Assembly: GCF_018332455.1 (NCBI RefSeq)
Contig: NZ_BOPZ01000005.1
Location: 62,001-126,000, forward strand
Source: Clostridium polyendosporum
Lineage (GTDB): Bacteria > Bacillota > Clostridia > Clostridiales > Clostridiaceae
Length of the DNA stretch: 64,000 bases
Direction of reading: 5' to 3'
Position numbers and translations under genes: made by a program. Shown here piece by piece: positions 1 through 9,347 of this stretch. The notes below the pieces were generated by a model. The model was not told the DNA's origin, did no database searches, and worked only from the letters and a program-made list of their open reading frames with translations. How positions within the stretch are numbered: the stretch's first letter is position 1; each line of letters opens with the position of its first letter.

Positions 1-347
1 AACTCAGGTGTTTCATGTAAAACAGTGGTATGTATCAAAAATCTTATATCAGCAATTACTCTTGCTACGACATATGTAAAATACATAATATAAATAAATG
101 TGATTATATCTCCAAACCTCTTTCCTAACAAATAAGTTAATATTTTTTCAAAGGATATGTCAGCCGGATTCTTTATGTATAAATATGTATATATAAATGA
201 TAGCAGCAACCCACCTACCATCCCCACCAAAACAGCAATCCATGCATCCTGCCTAGCACCTACACCTAATACTACTACAGAGCTTCCTAATTGAAACAAA
301 ACCATAATCATAAATAATTGTTTCTTACTAATATAATTATTATTCAA
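1..347 (-). CDS. Spore germination protein GerB family (endospore permease), partial
   Basis: N-terminal part of a GerAB/GerKB-type membrane subunit of a germinant receptor in the spore inner membrane; the C-terminus lies beyond the left edge. About 115 residues are visible and closely resemble the complete paralogue at 5194-6312 (NNN.ISKKQLFMIMVLFQLGSS, then an ARQDAW motif and the start of the transmembrane bundle). The family belongs to the APC transporter superfamily and helps form the ligand-binding membrane module. It is the third gene of an A-C-B operon, 19 nt after gerC. I chose the TTG at 347-345 because AGAGGTGAGG lies at the right distance; the GTG at 356 would overlap that site. 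Confidence 0.88.
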   Translation of the reverse strand, partial: MNNNYISKKQLFMIMVLFQLGSSVVVLGVGARQDAWIAVLVGMVGGLLLSFIYTYLYIKNPADISFEKILTYLLGKRFGDIITFIYIMYFTYVVARVIADIRFLIHTTVLHETPE

Positions 348-366
348 TACCCTCACCTCTTTTGGG

Positions 367-1557
367 TTATTCACCCTTTATAGGATTTAGTATAGTACCT
401 GTGTCAACTATTTTAATTTTAACTTTAACTTCTACTGGAACTTTAGAAAATCCTTGTTCATTCCAAGTACTCCTAACCTCTCTCCAAAGCTTAGGATGTT
501 GTTTTAGTATTTCATTGCCAAAGCCAAATATATCAGAATTAAACTTCTGCTTAACTTCAGTTATAGCTCTCTCTATTCTTTGTCTAACATCATCTTCCAT
601 AAATTGTTCGATTTTTTTAATAATTGCGGGATCTTTTATTTCAATACGCTCATTTACCTCCGCAATATCAGCTTCAATCTTTTCATTAACGATAATTTTA
701 GGTTTACCACCATCATTAACCACCCTAATTTTTGAACTAAATTTTTTAACTTCCAAGCTTACTAATGCAATATCTTCATAATAAGTTATTCTAATTGTAT
801 TTTTAATCTTTCCTAGAATACCATTAATAACTGAACTTTGTTCTTCATTAAGCCATCCAATAAGTTTATCGTTTTTAAATACAGCTACTGTTCCTATCTG
901 AATTGCTGCTGGTACTTCAGATGATTCTACATTCTTTTTAGTCATACCGATATCTTTTTTTCCTTGTAGTAATACTCCCGTTAATACAGGCTCTTTCCCC
1001 TCAGCACTTATAGTATTTAATAGTTCAACCTTTTTTATTGTTACACCAGGAGACCAAAACTTTTGTGTCATTTGTAAAGCAGAAGATATTTTATTTGCTG
1101 GAATCTTATCTAAAGGAGTAAGTGTCTTTAACACTTCTGAAGCTTCACATCCCTGTGCTACTAATAAATAATAGTTATTTCTTGATTCCCGATCTCTCAT
1201 AAAATAATCTAAAACTTCATGAAGCCCATCTCTAGCTACCTCTTCTCCAAAGACTAAGATCCTAAGGTGTCCAAAATACATCTGATTAGGAACCTTTATT
1301 GTTAATTTTCTAAAAGCTTCAGATATGCTTCTTCCTTCCGCTGAGTATACAGTTATTGGTGTTGTATACCCTCCTGTTTTTGCTGCAATTTCAGAAGCAT
1401 TTATAATCTGTGAAGTAAGTAAGTATTTATCTTCCTTTTTGTCAATTCCAAAAGCAAAAATTGGCTTTAGGTCTTTTAAAGATTTTCTTCCCCAACAGCC
1501 TGTGGAAGATAATGACAATATAAAAGCTAATACTATCAAGAAAGTTCTTTTACCCAT
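367..1557 (-). CDS. Ger(x)C family spore germination lipoprotein
   Basis: GerC subunit of a nutrient germinant receptor, lipid-anchored on the outer face of the spore inner membrane. The 396-aa protein begins with a lipoprotein signal (charged MGKR, hydrophobic stretch, lipobox STGC with Cys21), followed by the usual CWGR start of mature GerC and a periplasmic-type domain to the end. It lies 25 nt downstream of gerA and just upstream of gerB, giving the A-C-B order. It is clearly paralogous to the protein at 6332-7516 (shared AEGxSISEAxRxLT, DKIPAxKI, and WLxEExSSxxN motifs). ATG is preceded by AAGGAG. Family call is secure; the germinant cannot be read from sequence. Confidence 0.93.
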   Translation of the reverse strand: MGKRTFLIVLAFILSLSSTGCWGRKSLKDLKPIFAFGIDKKEDKYLLTSQIINASEIAAKTGGYTTPITVYSAEGRSISEAFRKLTIKVPNQMYFGHLRILVFGEEVARDGLHEVLDYFMRDRESRNNYYLLVAQGCEASEVLKTLTPLDKIPANKISSALQMTQKFWSPGVTIKKVELLNTISAEGKEPVLTGVLLQGKKDIGMTKKNVESSEVPAAIQIGTVAVFKNDKLIGWLNEEQSSVINGILGKIKNTIRITYYEDIALVSLEVKKFSSKIRVVNDGGKPKIIVNEKIEADIAEVNERIEIKDPAIIKKIEQFMEDDVRQRIERAITEVKQKFNSDIFGFGNEILKQHPKLWREVRSTWNEQGFSKVPVEVKVKIKIVDTGTILNPIKGE

Positions 1558-1582
1558 ATTATTACTCCTTACTTCTCTTTAG

Positions 1583-3040
1583 TTAATTTTTTTCATGCTT
1601 AAGTACTTTATTAGAGGGTAATCTTAATGCTGTATCTTTCTGAGCTGATACTTTAAAAGGAGCTAACGAGCTTAAGTAAGGAACTCCAAAAGATTTTAAG
1701 CTGCAAAGGTGAGTAAAAAGAATAATTCCTCCTACTCCAATACCAGGTATTCCAAATACAGAAGCTAAAAGTATAAAAATAAATCTTAACATTCTAGCTG
1801 AAATCCCCATATTAACACTAGGCGAAATATTATTGGCTATAGCTGTTACAGCTATGGCTATAATTAATATAGGAGAAAAAATTCCTGCTTCAATGGATGC
1901 CTGACCAAGAACCAACGCTCCTACGATAGAAATGGTAGTTCCTATTATTCTAGGCATTCTTATAGCGGATTCTCTTAAAATCTCAAAAATCATCTCTAAT
2001 AAAACAACCTCCACAGGAGCAGGAAATGGCACTCCTTCTCTTTGGGCCAATATACTAATAAATAAAGGTGTCGGAAGCATTTCTTGATGATATTCCAATA
2101 ATGCTACATACACTGCTGGTGTTAAAAGAGAAATGAAATAAGCTGCATATCTTAATAATCTTATAAAACTGCTTATAATAAATCCATTAGTATAATCCTC
2201 CGGGGATTGGAAGAAATGAACAAACAGTGCAGGTACAAGCAAGGCAAAGGGAGTGCCATCAACTAAAATTCCAACTCTTCCTTGTAATACCCCTGATGCT
2301 AAAGAATCAACTCTCTCTGTATTGTAAACAGTTGAAAATATACTATATTTTGAATCCTGAATTAACTCTTCAACAGCACCACTTTCTAATATATAGTCTA
2401 CATCTATTTTATTTATTCTGTTTTTCACATCATTAACTATGGTCTCATCAGCTAGTCCATCTATATATACAATTGCTATATCTGTATTTGATTCTTTTCC
2501 CAATACTACTGTTTCAATTCTAAGATTTTTATTTTTAATTCTTTTTCTTAAAAGAGCTGTATTTGTCCTTAAAGTCTCAGTAAACCCTTCCTTTGGTCCT
2601 CTTACTAAAGTCTGAGAAGTAGGTTCATTAACTCCTCTACCTGGTGCTCCTCTTGAACTGGCTAAAAGAACTTTATTATAGCTGTCCAAAAGAATTACAG
2701 TATCTCCAGATGAAAGTCCTAGGTAAAGGGCATCTATATCCTCTACTTCTTTAACATCTGCTACAGAAATTGAAAAATCCTTTAGGATTTGAAACCACCC
2801 TTTTTCTCTTAGATCCTCCCCCTTTAAATCTACTTTTCTTACTTCAAACATTAACGCCTTAAGTATAAATTCTTGAATAAAAGTCTTATCAGTAATCCCA
2901 TCAACATAAATCATTGCTGCCTTAATCTTATCTTCTTCACCTATAATGAATTCCCTTACAACAATATCACTGCTATTTCCTAGAGCAGTTTTTATGGTAC
3001 TTAAATTCTCAGCTAAACTAGTACTTAAAGTTTTTGCCAT
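1583..3040 (-). CDS. GerA family spore germination protein
   Basis: GerAA/GerKA-type subunit of a germinant receptor. About 485 aa: a cytosolic N-terminal half (roughly residues 1-235) with the family motif RGPKEGFTETLRTN near 145, then several membrane helices from about 240 on, and a short cytosolic tail. The family forms a membrane ion channel that opens on nutrient binding. First gene of the A-C-B operon 3040 to the left edge. Start ATG at 3040 chosen because AAGGTGATG sits 6 nt upstream; a GTG at 3052 overlaps this ribosome site. Very similar to the gene at 7535-8998, so the two operons probably arose by duplication. Confidence 0.94.
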   Translation of the reverse strand: MAKTLSTSLAENLSTIKTALGNSSDIVVREFIIGEEDKIKAAMIYVDGITDKTFIQEFILKALMFEVRKVDLKGEDLREKGWFQILKDFSISVADVKEVEDIDALYLGLSSGDTVILLDSYNKVLLASSRGAPGRGVNEPTSQTLVRGPKEGFTETLRTNTALLRKRIKNKNLRIETVVLGKESNTDIAIVYIDGLADETIVNDVKNRINKIDVDYILESGAVEELIQDSKYSIFSTVYNTERVDSLASGVLQGRVGILVDGTPFALLVPALFVHFFQSPEDYTNGFIISSFIRLLRYAAYFISLLTPAVYVALLEYHQEMLPTPLFISILAQREGVPFPAPVEVVLLEMIFEILRESAIRMPRIIGTTISIVGALVLGQASIEAGIFSPILIIAIAVTAIANNISPSVNMGISARMLRFIFILLASVFGIPGIGVGGIILFTHLCSLKSFGVPYLSSLAPFKVSAQKDTALRLPSNKVLKHEKN

Positions 3041-3185
3041 ATATATCATCACCTTACTCTTTTGTTAATATGCAGCTCTGTTTATTTCTATTATTTTCAA
3101 TGTTTGTCCAAATTATACAAGGAACAAATGGGTATACTTTGCATTAATAATCTATACTATCAATTCTATGTAAATAAATCCAAAA

Positions 3186-3247
3186 CAAAACTCAATAAGC
3201 ATCGACCTTGCTCAGCTTTAGCTAGATTTCACTTTATGAAATGGAGA
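3186..3247. repeat. R2 double-hairpin repeat copy
   Basis: Copy of the R2 family: a degenerate first module (GCATCGACCTTGCTCAGCTT) followed by the second hairpin AGATTTCACTTTATGAAATG. The same arrangement recurs in many intergenic gaps of this window. Confidence 0.7.
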
Positions 3248-3300
3248 CAAATGAAAAGAAGGCGTTCTAACCTTGAGTGAAACACCCTCTTTTTATTTAG

Positions 3301-3449
3301 AGATAAACAACTTTAATCGTTAAACAATTCCTGAAAATAGCCTCGACATGCAATACTTTTTCTAGGCTATACAAGTTCAATTCTTAATTCAATATGAACT
3401 TGTATGGCCTGAATTATAAAGTTTAATTATGAAATTATAAATCTATAAA
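3301..3449. repeat. R1 inverted-end repeat with nested remnant
   Basis: Starts AGATAAACAACTTTAATC and carries the reverse-oriented core (ATAGCCTCGACATGCAATAC). Its right half contains an inserted secondary inverted repeat (ACAAGTTCAATTC ... AATATGAACTTGT, 3370-3404) resembling the inner part of the nested copies at 26251 and 41020. The right end is degenerate. With the R2 copy at 3186 it fills most of the 416-nt gap between the GMC gene and gerA; the rest holds nothing I recognise. Confidence 0.65.
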
Positions 3450-3462
3450 TATAGATTTATTT
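3438..3462 (-). terminator. Weak hairpin after GMC oxidoreductase gene
   Basis: AAATCTATA / TATAGATTT self-complementary stretch at the 3' end of the GMC gene, followed on the minus strand by AT-rich sequence. It is GC-poor, so termination is uncertain. Confidence 0.3.
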
Positions 3463-5103
3463 AAGTTGATCTACAATATGGTCTACTGTACGAGCAGCTA
3501 ATGCTACAACTGATAATGTTGGATTAGCGCCTCCTACGGTAGGTAATACACTTTTATCAGCTACATAAAGTCCGGTTACTCCATGAATCTGGCCATACCT
3601 ATTAGTAGCTGAAGTATTAGGATCATTCCCCATTCTACAAGTTCCCGCTTCATGAAAGTCAAATCCTGGAGGCTGCAAACAAATCTGTGAAACTAACTGT
3701 GCATCCATTGCTGAAGCTACTTGTTCTAAAGTTCTAGTCATTTGACGGATTACATACTGATCATTTTCACTATAGGAAAACTCAGCTTGAATTTCAGGCA
3801 CTCCATACTCATCTAATTTTGTAGGATCTAAGAATATTCTATTTTCATATCGTGGCTCTACACTTCCAAAGCCTTGTAAAGTAAATTCCCACTGCTCTCC
3901 TGAAGGTCGTTTATAGTGATACCAATAATACCCATTCGGTCCTTTTAATTGTATCTGGTATGGGCGTTTAAATGCTTGAGGAACTAGAAGACTAATTGGT
4001 CCAATAAGATCAGAAAAATTACTAATATTTACTTTTCCTGTAGCTGTAATAAAAGAATGGTTAATTAAATAATGACCAATAGTGCTACTTCGTATTTCTG
4101 AATTTAATAAAATACGAGGAGTTTCAAGGGTACTTGCTGATAAAATAACAGTTTTGGCTTTAAGGAAGTACGGTTTCTTCTCCTTAGAAAATACCTTTAC
4201 TCCTGTAACTTTATTTTTTTCTATTAGCACTTTAGCAACACGAGCATTTACAGCTAAATCGAATTGCCTATTGTTCAAAGCTCTTCCAAAGAAAGAATTA
4301 GAATCAAAAAACACGTTGGAGTGTATTTGTGCATAGTTTGTTGGTACAAGATCAGTAGCTAATGGAACTGTCGTTGCCTCAGTAAAACCCTTAGTAATTA
4401 ATCGATTTAAAAGAATTTTATTGAATGTAGATTGTTCTGAATATATCTTTGAAACATTCATAACTTCCTCGGCAATATAATAGTAGTCTGCTATTTCATC
4501 TGATGTAATCGGCCAGTTCTTAAATTCTTCAGAGTAAAGACGTGGACAGGCACAAGTCCAAAATAAACTTCTTCCCCCAAGAGCTATAACTTCTGCTGCA
4601 CCTGAAAACTCAGGAAGCTGCATTTTATATTGTTTTGATATTTTAGGATTTAAAAGATATCTGTCAAAACGCTCCATATTCATGGTGGCAATGTTTTGTG
4701 CATGTGTAGGTAATAAAAACCCTCCTGCTTCAACAATACCAATTCGCTTACCGCTGTTTTTCCACTGCTCACACAATCTCCAAAGTGCGGCCCCTCCCCC
4801 CATACCAGTCCCAACAATGATTACATCATAATCAGTTTTAGCCATTTCATCTAATGAAACTTCTGGAATCCAATGGTCCATGTAAGATAAAGTAACTGGA
4901 CTACAAGGAGGAGGTACATTTATAACATTATTCATCTGGTTACCTAAATAATCATTTTCTATTTCATTACCTAACATTTGAAATCCATAAATCCAATGGT
5001 AACACGGCACCATTACTGGTATAGGCATTTGTCCAAACATATTGTCTCTCTGATCTTTAAAATTATCTATATGTTCTAAGTATTCATTTAGATTGAAGTA
5101 CAT
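3457..5103 (-). CDS. GMC-family FAD oxidoreductase
   Basis: 548-aa glucose-methanol-choline-type flavoprotein. Visible: an atypical N-terminal extension of about 85 residues (Asn/Pro/Tyr-rich, with CxPVTLSYMDHWIPE), then the dinucleotide-binding loop G98-T-G100-MG-G103 with ribose-binding Glu near 125, and the C-terminal HEAGTCRMG active-site His motif and GGANPTLS segment. No signal peptide is evident. Substrate cannot be assigned; the family oxidises alcohols, sugars or choline. It sits 90 nt after gerB of the upstream germination operon with no obvious terminator between, so co-transcription with spore genes is possible. AGAGGTG precedes the ATG. Confidence 0.88.
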   Translation of the reverse strand: MYFNLNEYLEHIDNFKDQRDNMFGQMPIPVMVPCYHWIYGFQMLGNEIENDYLGNQMNNVINVPPPCSPVTLSYMDHWIPEVSLDEMAKTDYDVIIVGTGMGGGAALWRLCEQWKNSGKRIGIVEAGGFLLPTHAQNIATMNMERFDRYLLNPKISKQYKMQLPEFSGAAEVIALGGRSLFWTCACPRLYSEEFKNWPITSDEIADYYYIAEEVMNVSKIYSEQSTFNKILLNRLITKGFTEATTVPLATDLVPTNYAQIHSNVFFDSNSFFGRALNNRQFDLAVNARVAKVLIEKNKVTGVKVFSKEKKPYFLKAKTVILSASTLETPRILLNSEIRSSTIGHYLINHSFITATGKVNISNFSDLIGPISLLVPQAFKRPYQIQLKGPNGYYWYHYKRPSGEQWEFTLQGFGSVEPRYENRIFLDPTKLDEYGVPEIQAEFSYSENDQYVIRQMTRTLEQVASAMDAQLVSQICLQPPGFDFHEAGTCRMGNDPNTSATNRYGQIHGVTGLYVADKSVLPTVGGANPTLSVVALAARTVDHIVDQLK

Positions 5104-5193
5104 ACATGCACCTCTATAAATTAATTATATATAATTTTATGCAGCAACTTAAAAAAAACTACCTGTTTTTGAAATAATAGTTAGCGACACATA

Positions 5194-6312
5194 CTATTTA
5201 GGCATTTTTCTATTCACATTTCTACTTTTAAAAAAACTTATAATCGCCAATAATGCTGGAATAATCATCATTAAAGGTATGTGTAAGTGCTTAGTTACAA
5301 CATCTAACCCTACATAATAATGTTCAGGAACACTTTTTCCCATAAATCCAGACATAGCCACTAGTACTACACCTAAAAAAAATATTATTGGAACCCTGTT
5401 TTTTGAAGGTGAATTGGATAAATCTATTAACATTTCAACACTAGAATAAAAAAATGTTAGTATCTTAAAAGAACCACCTACCATTAACAGAATAACTGCC
5501 ATTACATCGAATCTTTCAAGAAATTCTCCAATTTTAACCATACTTACAGTGAGTAAAAGAGGAAACGTAGAACGTTCCATAACAGATAATGAAATTACTG
5601 ATATATTCATAGCTACAGTAAAACTTAATAAAATACCACTTAAAACCATTGATGAGATAACTGTTTTTCTTATGCTTTCTTGAACATTTACCTTTGAAAA
5701 TAAATTCATAAAAACAATTGTTTCTCCAAAGGGTATTGCTACTAATACAGGAAAAACAGTCTTGAAAATAGTTCGTGCTCCAACACCAAATATAGGCTTT
5801 AAACTTTCTAGGTGAACTAACTTATTTACAGATACTAAGATATAAATAGCTATAAGAGTTAAAATAACTATTGTAAAAAATATTTCACTTGCTCTTCCTA
5901 TAATTTCTGCTCCATGATAACAAGCATAAATTATAGGTAAAGTTAAAAGTATTGTTATTACTATAACAGGAGTTTCAGGCAAAACAGTTGCTAAAAGTAG
6001 CAGTCTAAAATCAGTAAGTACTCTTGATGCAATATACATAAAGAACATAATATATATGAACGTTAATATACTGCCAAAATTCTTTCCTAACACATTTGTC
6101 ATAATTTTTTGAAAAGAGGGGACAACTCCATTTTTCATATAAATATATGTATATATAAACGCTAACAATATCCCGCCTATCATGCCCATTAAAATAGCTT
6201 CCCATGCATCCTGCCTAGCAGATATACCTAATGGTACTACTAAGGCGCTTCCTAATTGATATAAAACCATAATCATAAAAAGCTGCTTGTTGCTTATTAA
6301 ATTATTATTCAA
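5194..6312 (-). CDS. Spore germination protein GerB family (endospore permease)
   Basis: GerB/GerKB-type integral membrane subunit of a germinant receptor, about 372 aa with roughly ten hydrophobic segments and a short basic tail (FFKSRNVNRKMPK). Its N-terminus matches the partial gene at 1-347. Third gene of the A-C-B operon, 19 nt from gerC. The TTG at 6312-6310 is preferred over the GTG at 6321 because the ribosome site AAGAGGTGAGG is correctly spaced for TTG and overlaps the GTG. Confidence 0.93.
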   Translation of the reverse strand: MNNNLISNKQLFMIMVLYQLGSALVVPLGISARQDAWEAILMGMIGGILLAFIYTYIYMKNGVVPSFQKIMTNVLGKNFGSILTFIYIMFFMYIASRVLTDFRLLLLATVLPETPVIVITILLTLPIIYACYHGAEIIGRASEIFFTIVILTLIAIYILVSVNKLVHLESLKPIFGVGARTIFKTVFPVLVAIPFGETIVFMNLFSKVNVQESIRKTVISSMVLSGILLSFTVAMNISVISLSVMERSTFPLLLTVSMVKIGEFLERFDVMAVILLMVGGSFKILTFFYSSVEMLIDLSNSPSKNRVPIIFFLGVVLVAMSGFMGKSVPEHYYVGLDVVTKHLHIPLMMIIPALLAIISFFKSRNVNRKMPK

Positions 6313-6331
6313 TAACCTCACCTCTTTAGGG

Positions 6332-7516
6332 TTATTTAATCTCTATTGGATCTATTATAACTCCCGTATCATTTACCCTTACCGTTACAATAACTTCTAC
6401 AGGAAGTTTAGCAAATTCTTTATCCCAATTATCCTTTACCTTTTCCCAAAGCTTAGGATGCTGTCTACTAATTTCTAATCCAAACCCAAATATATCAGCA
6501 TGAAAATCCTGCTGAACTCTTTTTATAGCATTTTCTGCTCTTAACTTTATAAATTCTTCTACATATTTTTCAAATTTCTTAATAACTTGAGGATCTTTAA
6601 TTTTAATATCATCCGTTACCTCTGCAATATCGCCTACTATATCTTCATAATAGATAATTTTAGGTTTACCTTTATCATTTACTACCTTTATTTTGCTCCT
6701 TAATTTTTGTATCTCTAAGCTTATCGGATAACCTACATAAGAATATACTCTAATTGTATTTTTAACCTTTCTTAATATGGAATTAGTAATTGAACTTTCA
6801 TTTTCATCAAGCCATCCAACAAGCTTATCTCCCTTAAACACTCCTATTGTCCCTACTTCAATATATGCTTCTTGTTCTATTGTTTCAACATTCCTCCTCG
6901 TCATTCCAACGTCCTTTTTACCTTTCACCAATATGCCTGTTAGTATAGGATCTTTAGCTTCAGCACCTACATCACTTAATAGTTCATACTTTCTTATAGT
7001 TGTAGCAGGTGACCAGAATTCTTGAGCTGTTTCTAAGCTATCATGTATTTTTTCTGCTGGAATCTTCTGCAATGGAGTGAATACTTTAAGTACATCCGAG
7101 GCAGTTCCACCTTTTGCTACTACAATATAAAAGTTACTTCTAGCGTCACGATTTCTAATAAAAAAGTCTAAAGCATCCTTTATTCCTTCCCTAGCAAAAC
7201 TCTCTCCCAAAACCAAAACTCTAAGATGTGGTATATTTACTTTTTTAGAAACTTTTAATGTTAATCTTCTTGAAGCCTCAGATATGCTTGCTCCTTCAGC
7301 TTCAACGGTAATTACTGGCGTAGTTCCAGTTTTTTCCTTGCCACTAACCTCTTCTGGATTTATAATCTGATAAGTAATTAAGTAGTGATCTTCTTTCTTA
7401 TCTATACCAATACCAATAGCTTGAAAATTTTCATTAATCTCTCTTTTCCCCCAGCACCCCATTAAAGAAAAGAAAAATATATTAATTAACATAATACAAA
7501 AGATTTTTTTATACAT
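6332..7516 (-). CDS. Ger(x)C family spore germination lipoprotein
   Basis: 394-aa GerC subunit of a germinant receptor. Lipoprotein signal MYKKIFCIMLINIFFFSLMGC with lipobox LMGC and acylated Cys21, followed by WGKREI and the GIGIDKKEDHYLITYQIINPEE segment typical of mature GerC. Lies 18 nt after gerA and 19 nt before the gerB start. Paralogous along its length to the protein at 367-1557. Confidence 0.93.
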   Translation of the reverse strand: MYKKIFCIMLINIFFFSLMGCWGKREINENFQAIGIGIDKKEDHYLITYQIINPEEVSGKEKTGTTPVITVEAEGASISEASRRLTLKVSKKVNIPHLRVLVLGESFAREGIKDALDFFIRNRDARSNFYIVVAKGGTASDVLKVFTPLQKIPAEKIHDSLETAQEFWSPATTIRKYELLSDVGAEAKDPILTGILVKGKKDVGMTRRNVETIEQEAYIEVGTIGVFKGDKLVGWLDENESSITNSILRKVKNTIRVYSYVGYPISLEIQKLRSKIKVVNDKGKPKIIYYEDIVGDIAEVTDDIKIKDPQVIKKFEKYVEEFIKLRAENAIKRVQQDFHADIFGFGLEISRQHPKLWEKVKDNWDKEFAKLPVEVIVTVRVNDTGVIIDPIEIK

Positions 7517-7534
7517 ACCTTTTACCTCTTACTT

Positions 7535-8998
7535 TTAAACTTTTTTCTTAATAACCTTTAGTATTTTTCCAGAAGTTAATCTTATTATCGTGTCTCTCTG
7601 TGCTGGTGCATTAAAAGGAGCCAAATAACTTAAATAAGGTGTACCAAAGGATTTTAATGCACAAAGGTGAAAAATATTTATAAAAGATCCAATAGCTATA
7701 CCAGGTATACCAAAGGTGGCCCCTAAAAATATGAAAATAAACCTTAGCATTGCAACTGAAAAACCCATATTAATAGTAGAACTCATATTGGAGGCTATAC
7801 CTGTAACTGCAATAACTATAATTGTTATAGATGAAAAAATACCTGCTTCTACAGCTGCCTGACCAAGAACTAATGCTCCTACGATAGAAATAGTAGGTCC
7901 AACTAGCCTAGGCATTCTTACAGCTGCCTCTCTTAATACCTCAAACATAACTTCTAATAGCATAACTTCTATTGATATAGGAAATGGAACTGCTGCTCTT
8001 TGAGCTGCTATACTAATAAATAAAGTTGTTGGCATCATTTCATGATGAAAGCTTAAAAGTGCTACAAGCGTTCCTGGTGTTAATAGAGTAAGAAAATATG
8101 CGGAATACCTTAGAACCCTTTTAAAACTACCCGTAAGAGATCCAATGTAATAATCCTCACTTGACTGAAAGAAGTGAATAAACAATGCAGGTACAAGCAT
8201 AGCAAAGGGAGTACCATCAACTATAATTCCTACTCTCCCTTCTAATATTCCAGCAGATAAAGAGTCCGGTCTTTCTGTATTGTATATAGTAGGATACGGA
8301 CTATACTTTGAATCTTGAATTAACTCCTCAATCGCACTACTTCCTATTACATAGTCCACATCAATTTGATTAATTCTACTTTTTACTTCATTAACTACTT
8401 TATCATCTGCTAATCCATTAATATATGCAATTACTACCTCTGTCTTTGATCTTTTTCCAACTACCACAGTTTCAATCCTAAGATTTGTATCCTTTATCCG
8501 TCTTCTTATAAGAGCAGTATTTGTTCTTAAAGTCTCAGTAAACCCTTCTTTAGGTCCTTTGATTAAGCTCTGGGAAGTAGGTTCCTCAATTCCTCTCCCC
8601 TGCCATCCTCTTGAGCTTGCTAAAAAGGCTTTATTGGAATAATCTATAAGAATTATAGTATCTCCAGATAAAAGACTTAAGTAGAGAGAGTCCATATCCT
8701 CTGCTTCTTTAATATCTGCAACAGAAATTGAAAAATCCTTTAAAATTTGAAACCAGCCTTTTTCCCTAGAACAAATCCCTCTCAAATCTACTTTTCTTAT
8801 CTCAATCATCAAGGTCTTAAGTATAAACTTTTGAACAAAATCTTTATCTATAAGCCCATCAACATATATAACTGCAGCTTTAACCTTCTCTTCTTCTCCT
8901 ATAATAAATTCTCGTATAACAATGTCGCTACTATTGCCTAAATCACTTCTTATGGTATTTAAGTTCTCAACCAAACTATCACTTAAAATTCGTATCAT
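7535..8998 (-). CDS. GerA family spore germination protein
   Basis: About 487-aa GerA subunit. N-terminal cytosolic half with IKGPKEGFTETLRTN, then EGRVGIIVDGTPFAMLVP marking the entry to the membrane domain and several helices to the PYLSYLAPF motif near the C-terminus. First gene of an A-C-B operon. Start ATG at 8998 is chosen because GGTGAT lies just upstream and the ATG at 9010 lacks its own site. I could not find a convincing sporulation sigma-G promoter by eye in the AT-rich leader. Confidence 0.94.
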   Translation of the reverse strand: MIRILSDSLVENLNTIRSDLGNSSDIVIREFIIGEEEKVKAAVIYVDGLIDKDFVQKFILKTLMIEIRKVDLRGICSREKGWFQILKDFSISVADIKEAEDMDSLYLSLLSGDTIILIDYSNKAFLASSRGWQGRGIEEPTSQSLIKGPKEGFTETLRTNTALIRRRIKDTNLRIETVVVGKRSKTEVVIAYINGLADDKVVNEVKSRINQIDVDYVIGSSAIEELIQDSKYSPYPTIYNTERPDSLSAGILEGRVGIIVDGTPFAMLVPALFIHFFQSSEDYYIGSLTGSFKRVLRYSAYFLTLLTPGTLVALLSFHHEMMPTTLFISIAAQRAAVPFPISIEVMLLEVMFEVLREAAVRMPRLVGPTISIVGALVLGQAAVEAGIFSSITIIVIAVTGIASNMSSTINMGFSVAMLRFIFIFLGATFGIPGIAIGSFINIFHLCALKSFGTPYLSYLAPFNAPAQRDTIIRLTSGKILKVIKKKV

Positions 8999-9316
8999 AT
9001 ATATCACCATCTCAGCCTTTATTAAAGATAACTAAAATTGATATTTAGTTAGTATTTACGTTTGAACCTTACACCACTAAAGTGGCGTGACTCTTAGGTA
9101 ATCTCTCCTTTAACTGATGGATAAAATCTATCTATCCTTGATATTACTTTATAATTTCATTTAGCTTTATATCTCAAATTTCTATCAAAGTTGTTTATCT
9201 GTAATTTGTAAATAAAACTATAAACCCACTCATATGTTCATTACTGTAACTTGTTTTAGTATTTTCATGTTTAGTCCACATTATTCCACAGTATATTAAA
9301 GCTAAAAAAATGGCAT
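8999..9316. other. Intergenic region between murB terminator and gerA
   Basis: About 320 nt. Contains one isolated R1-type end (AAGTTGTTTATCT, 9188-9200) with no partner end, and otherwise AT-rich sequence that should hold the germination operon promoter. No other feature seen. Confidence 0.5.
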
Positions 9317-9347
9317 CAAAAAAAGGCTGCTAACTTAGCAGCCTTTT
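9317..9347 (-). terminator. Intrinsic terminator of murB
   Basis: Perfect stem AAGGCTGCTAA / TTAGCAGCCTT followed on the minus strand by a T run. It begins at the murB stop codon. Confidence 0.9.

Noticed and set aside
3062-3280. 72-aa plus-strand reading frame between gerA and the GMC gene
   Set aside because: It runs through an R2 repeat, has no ribosome site and no recognisable protein pattern.
8999-9100. Sigma-G promoter of the germination operon
   Set aside because: No pair of hexamers fitting the forespore consensus at correct spacing could be defended by eye.
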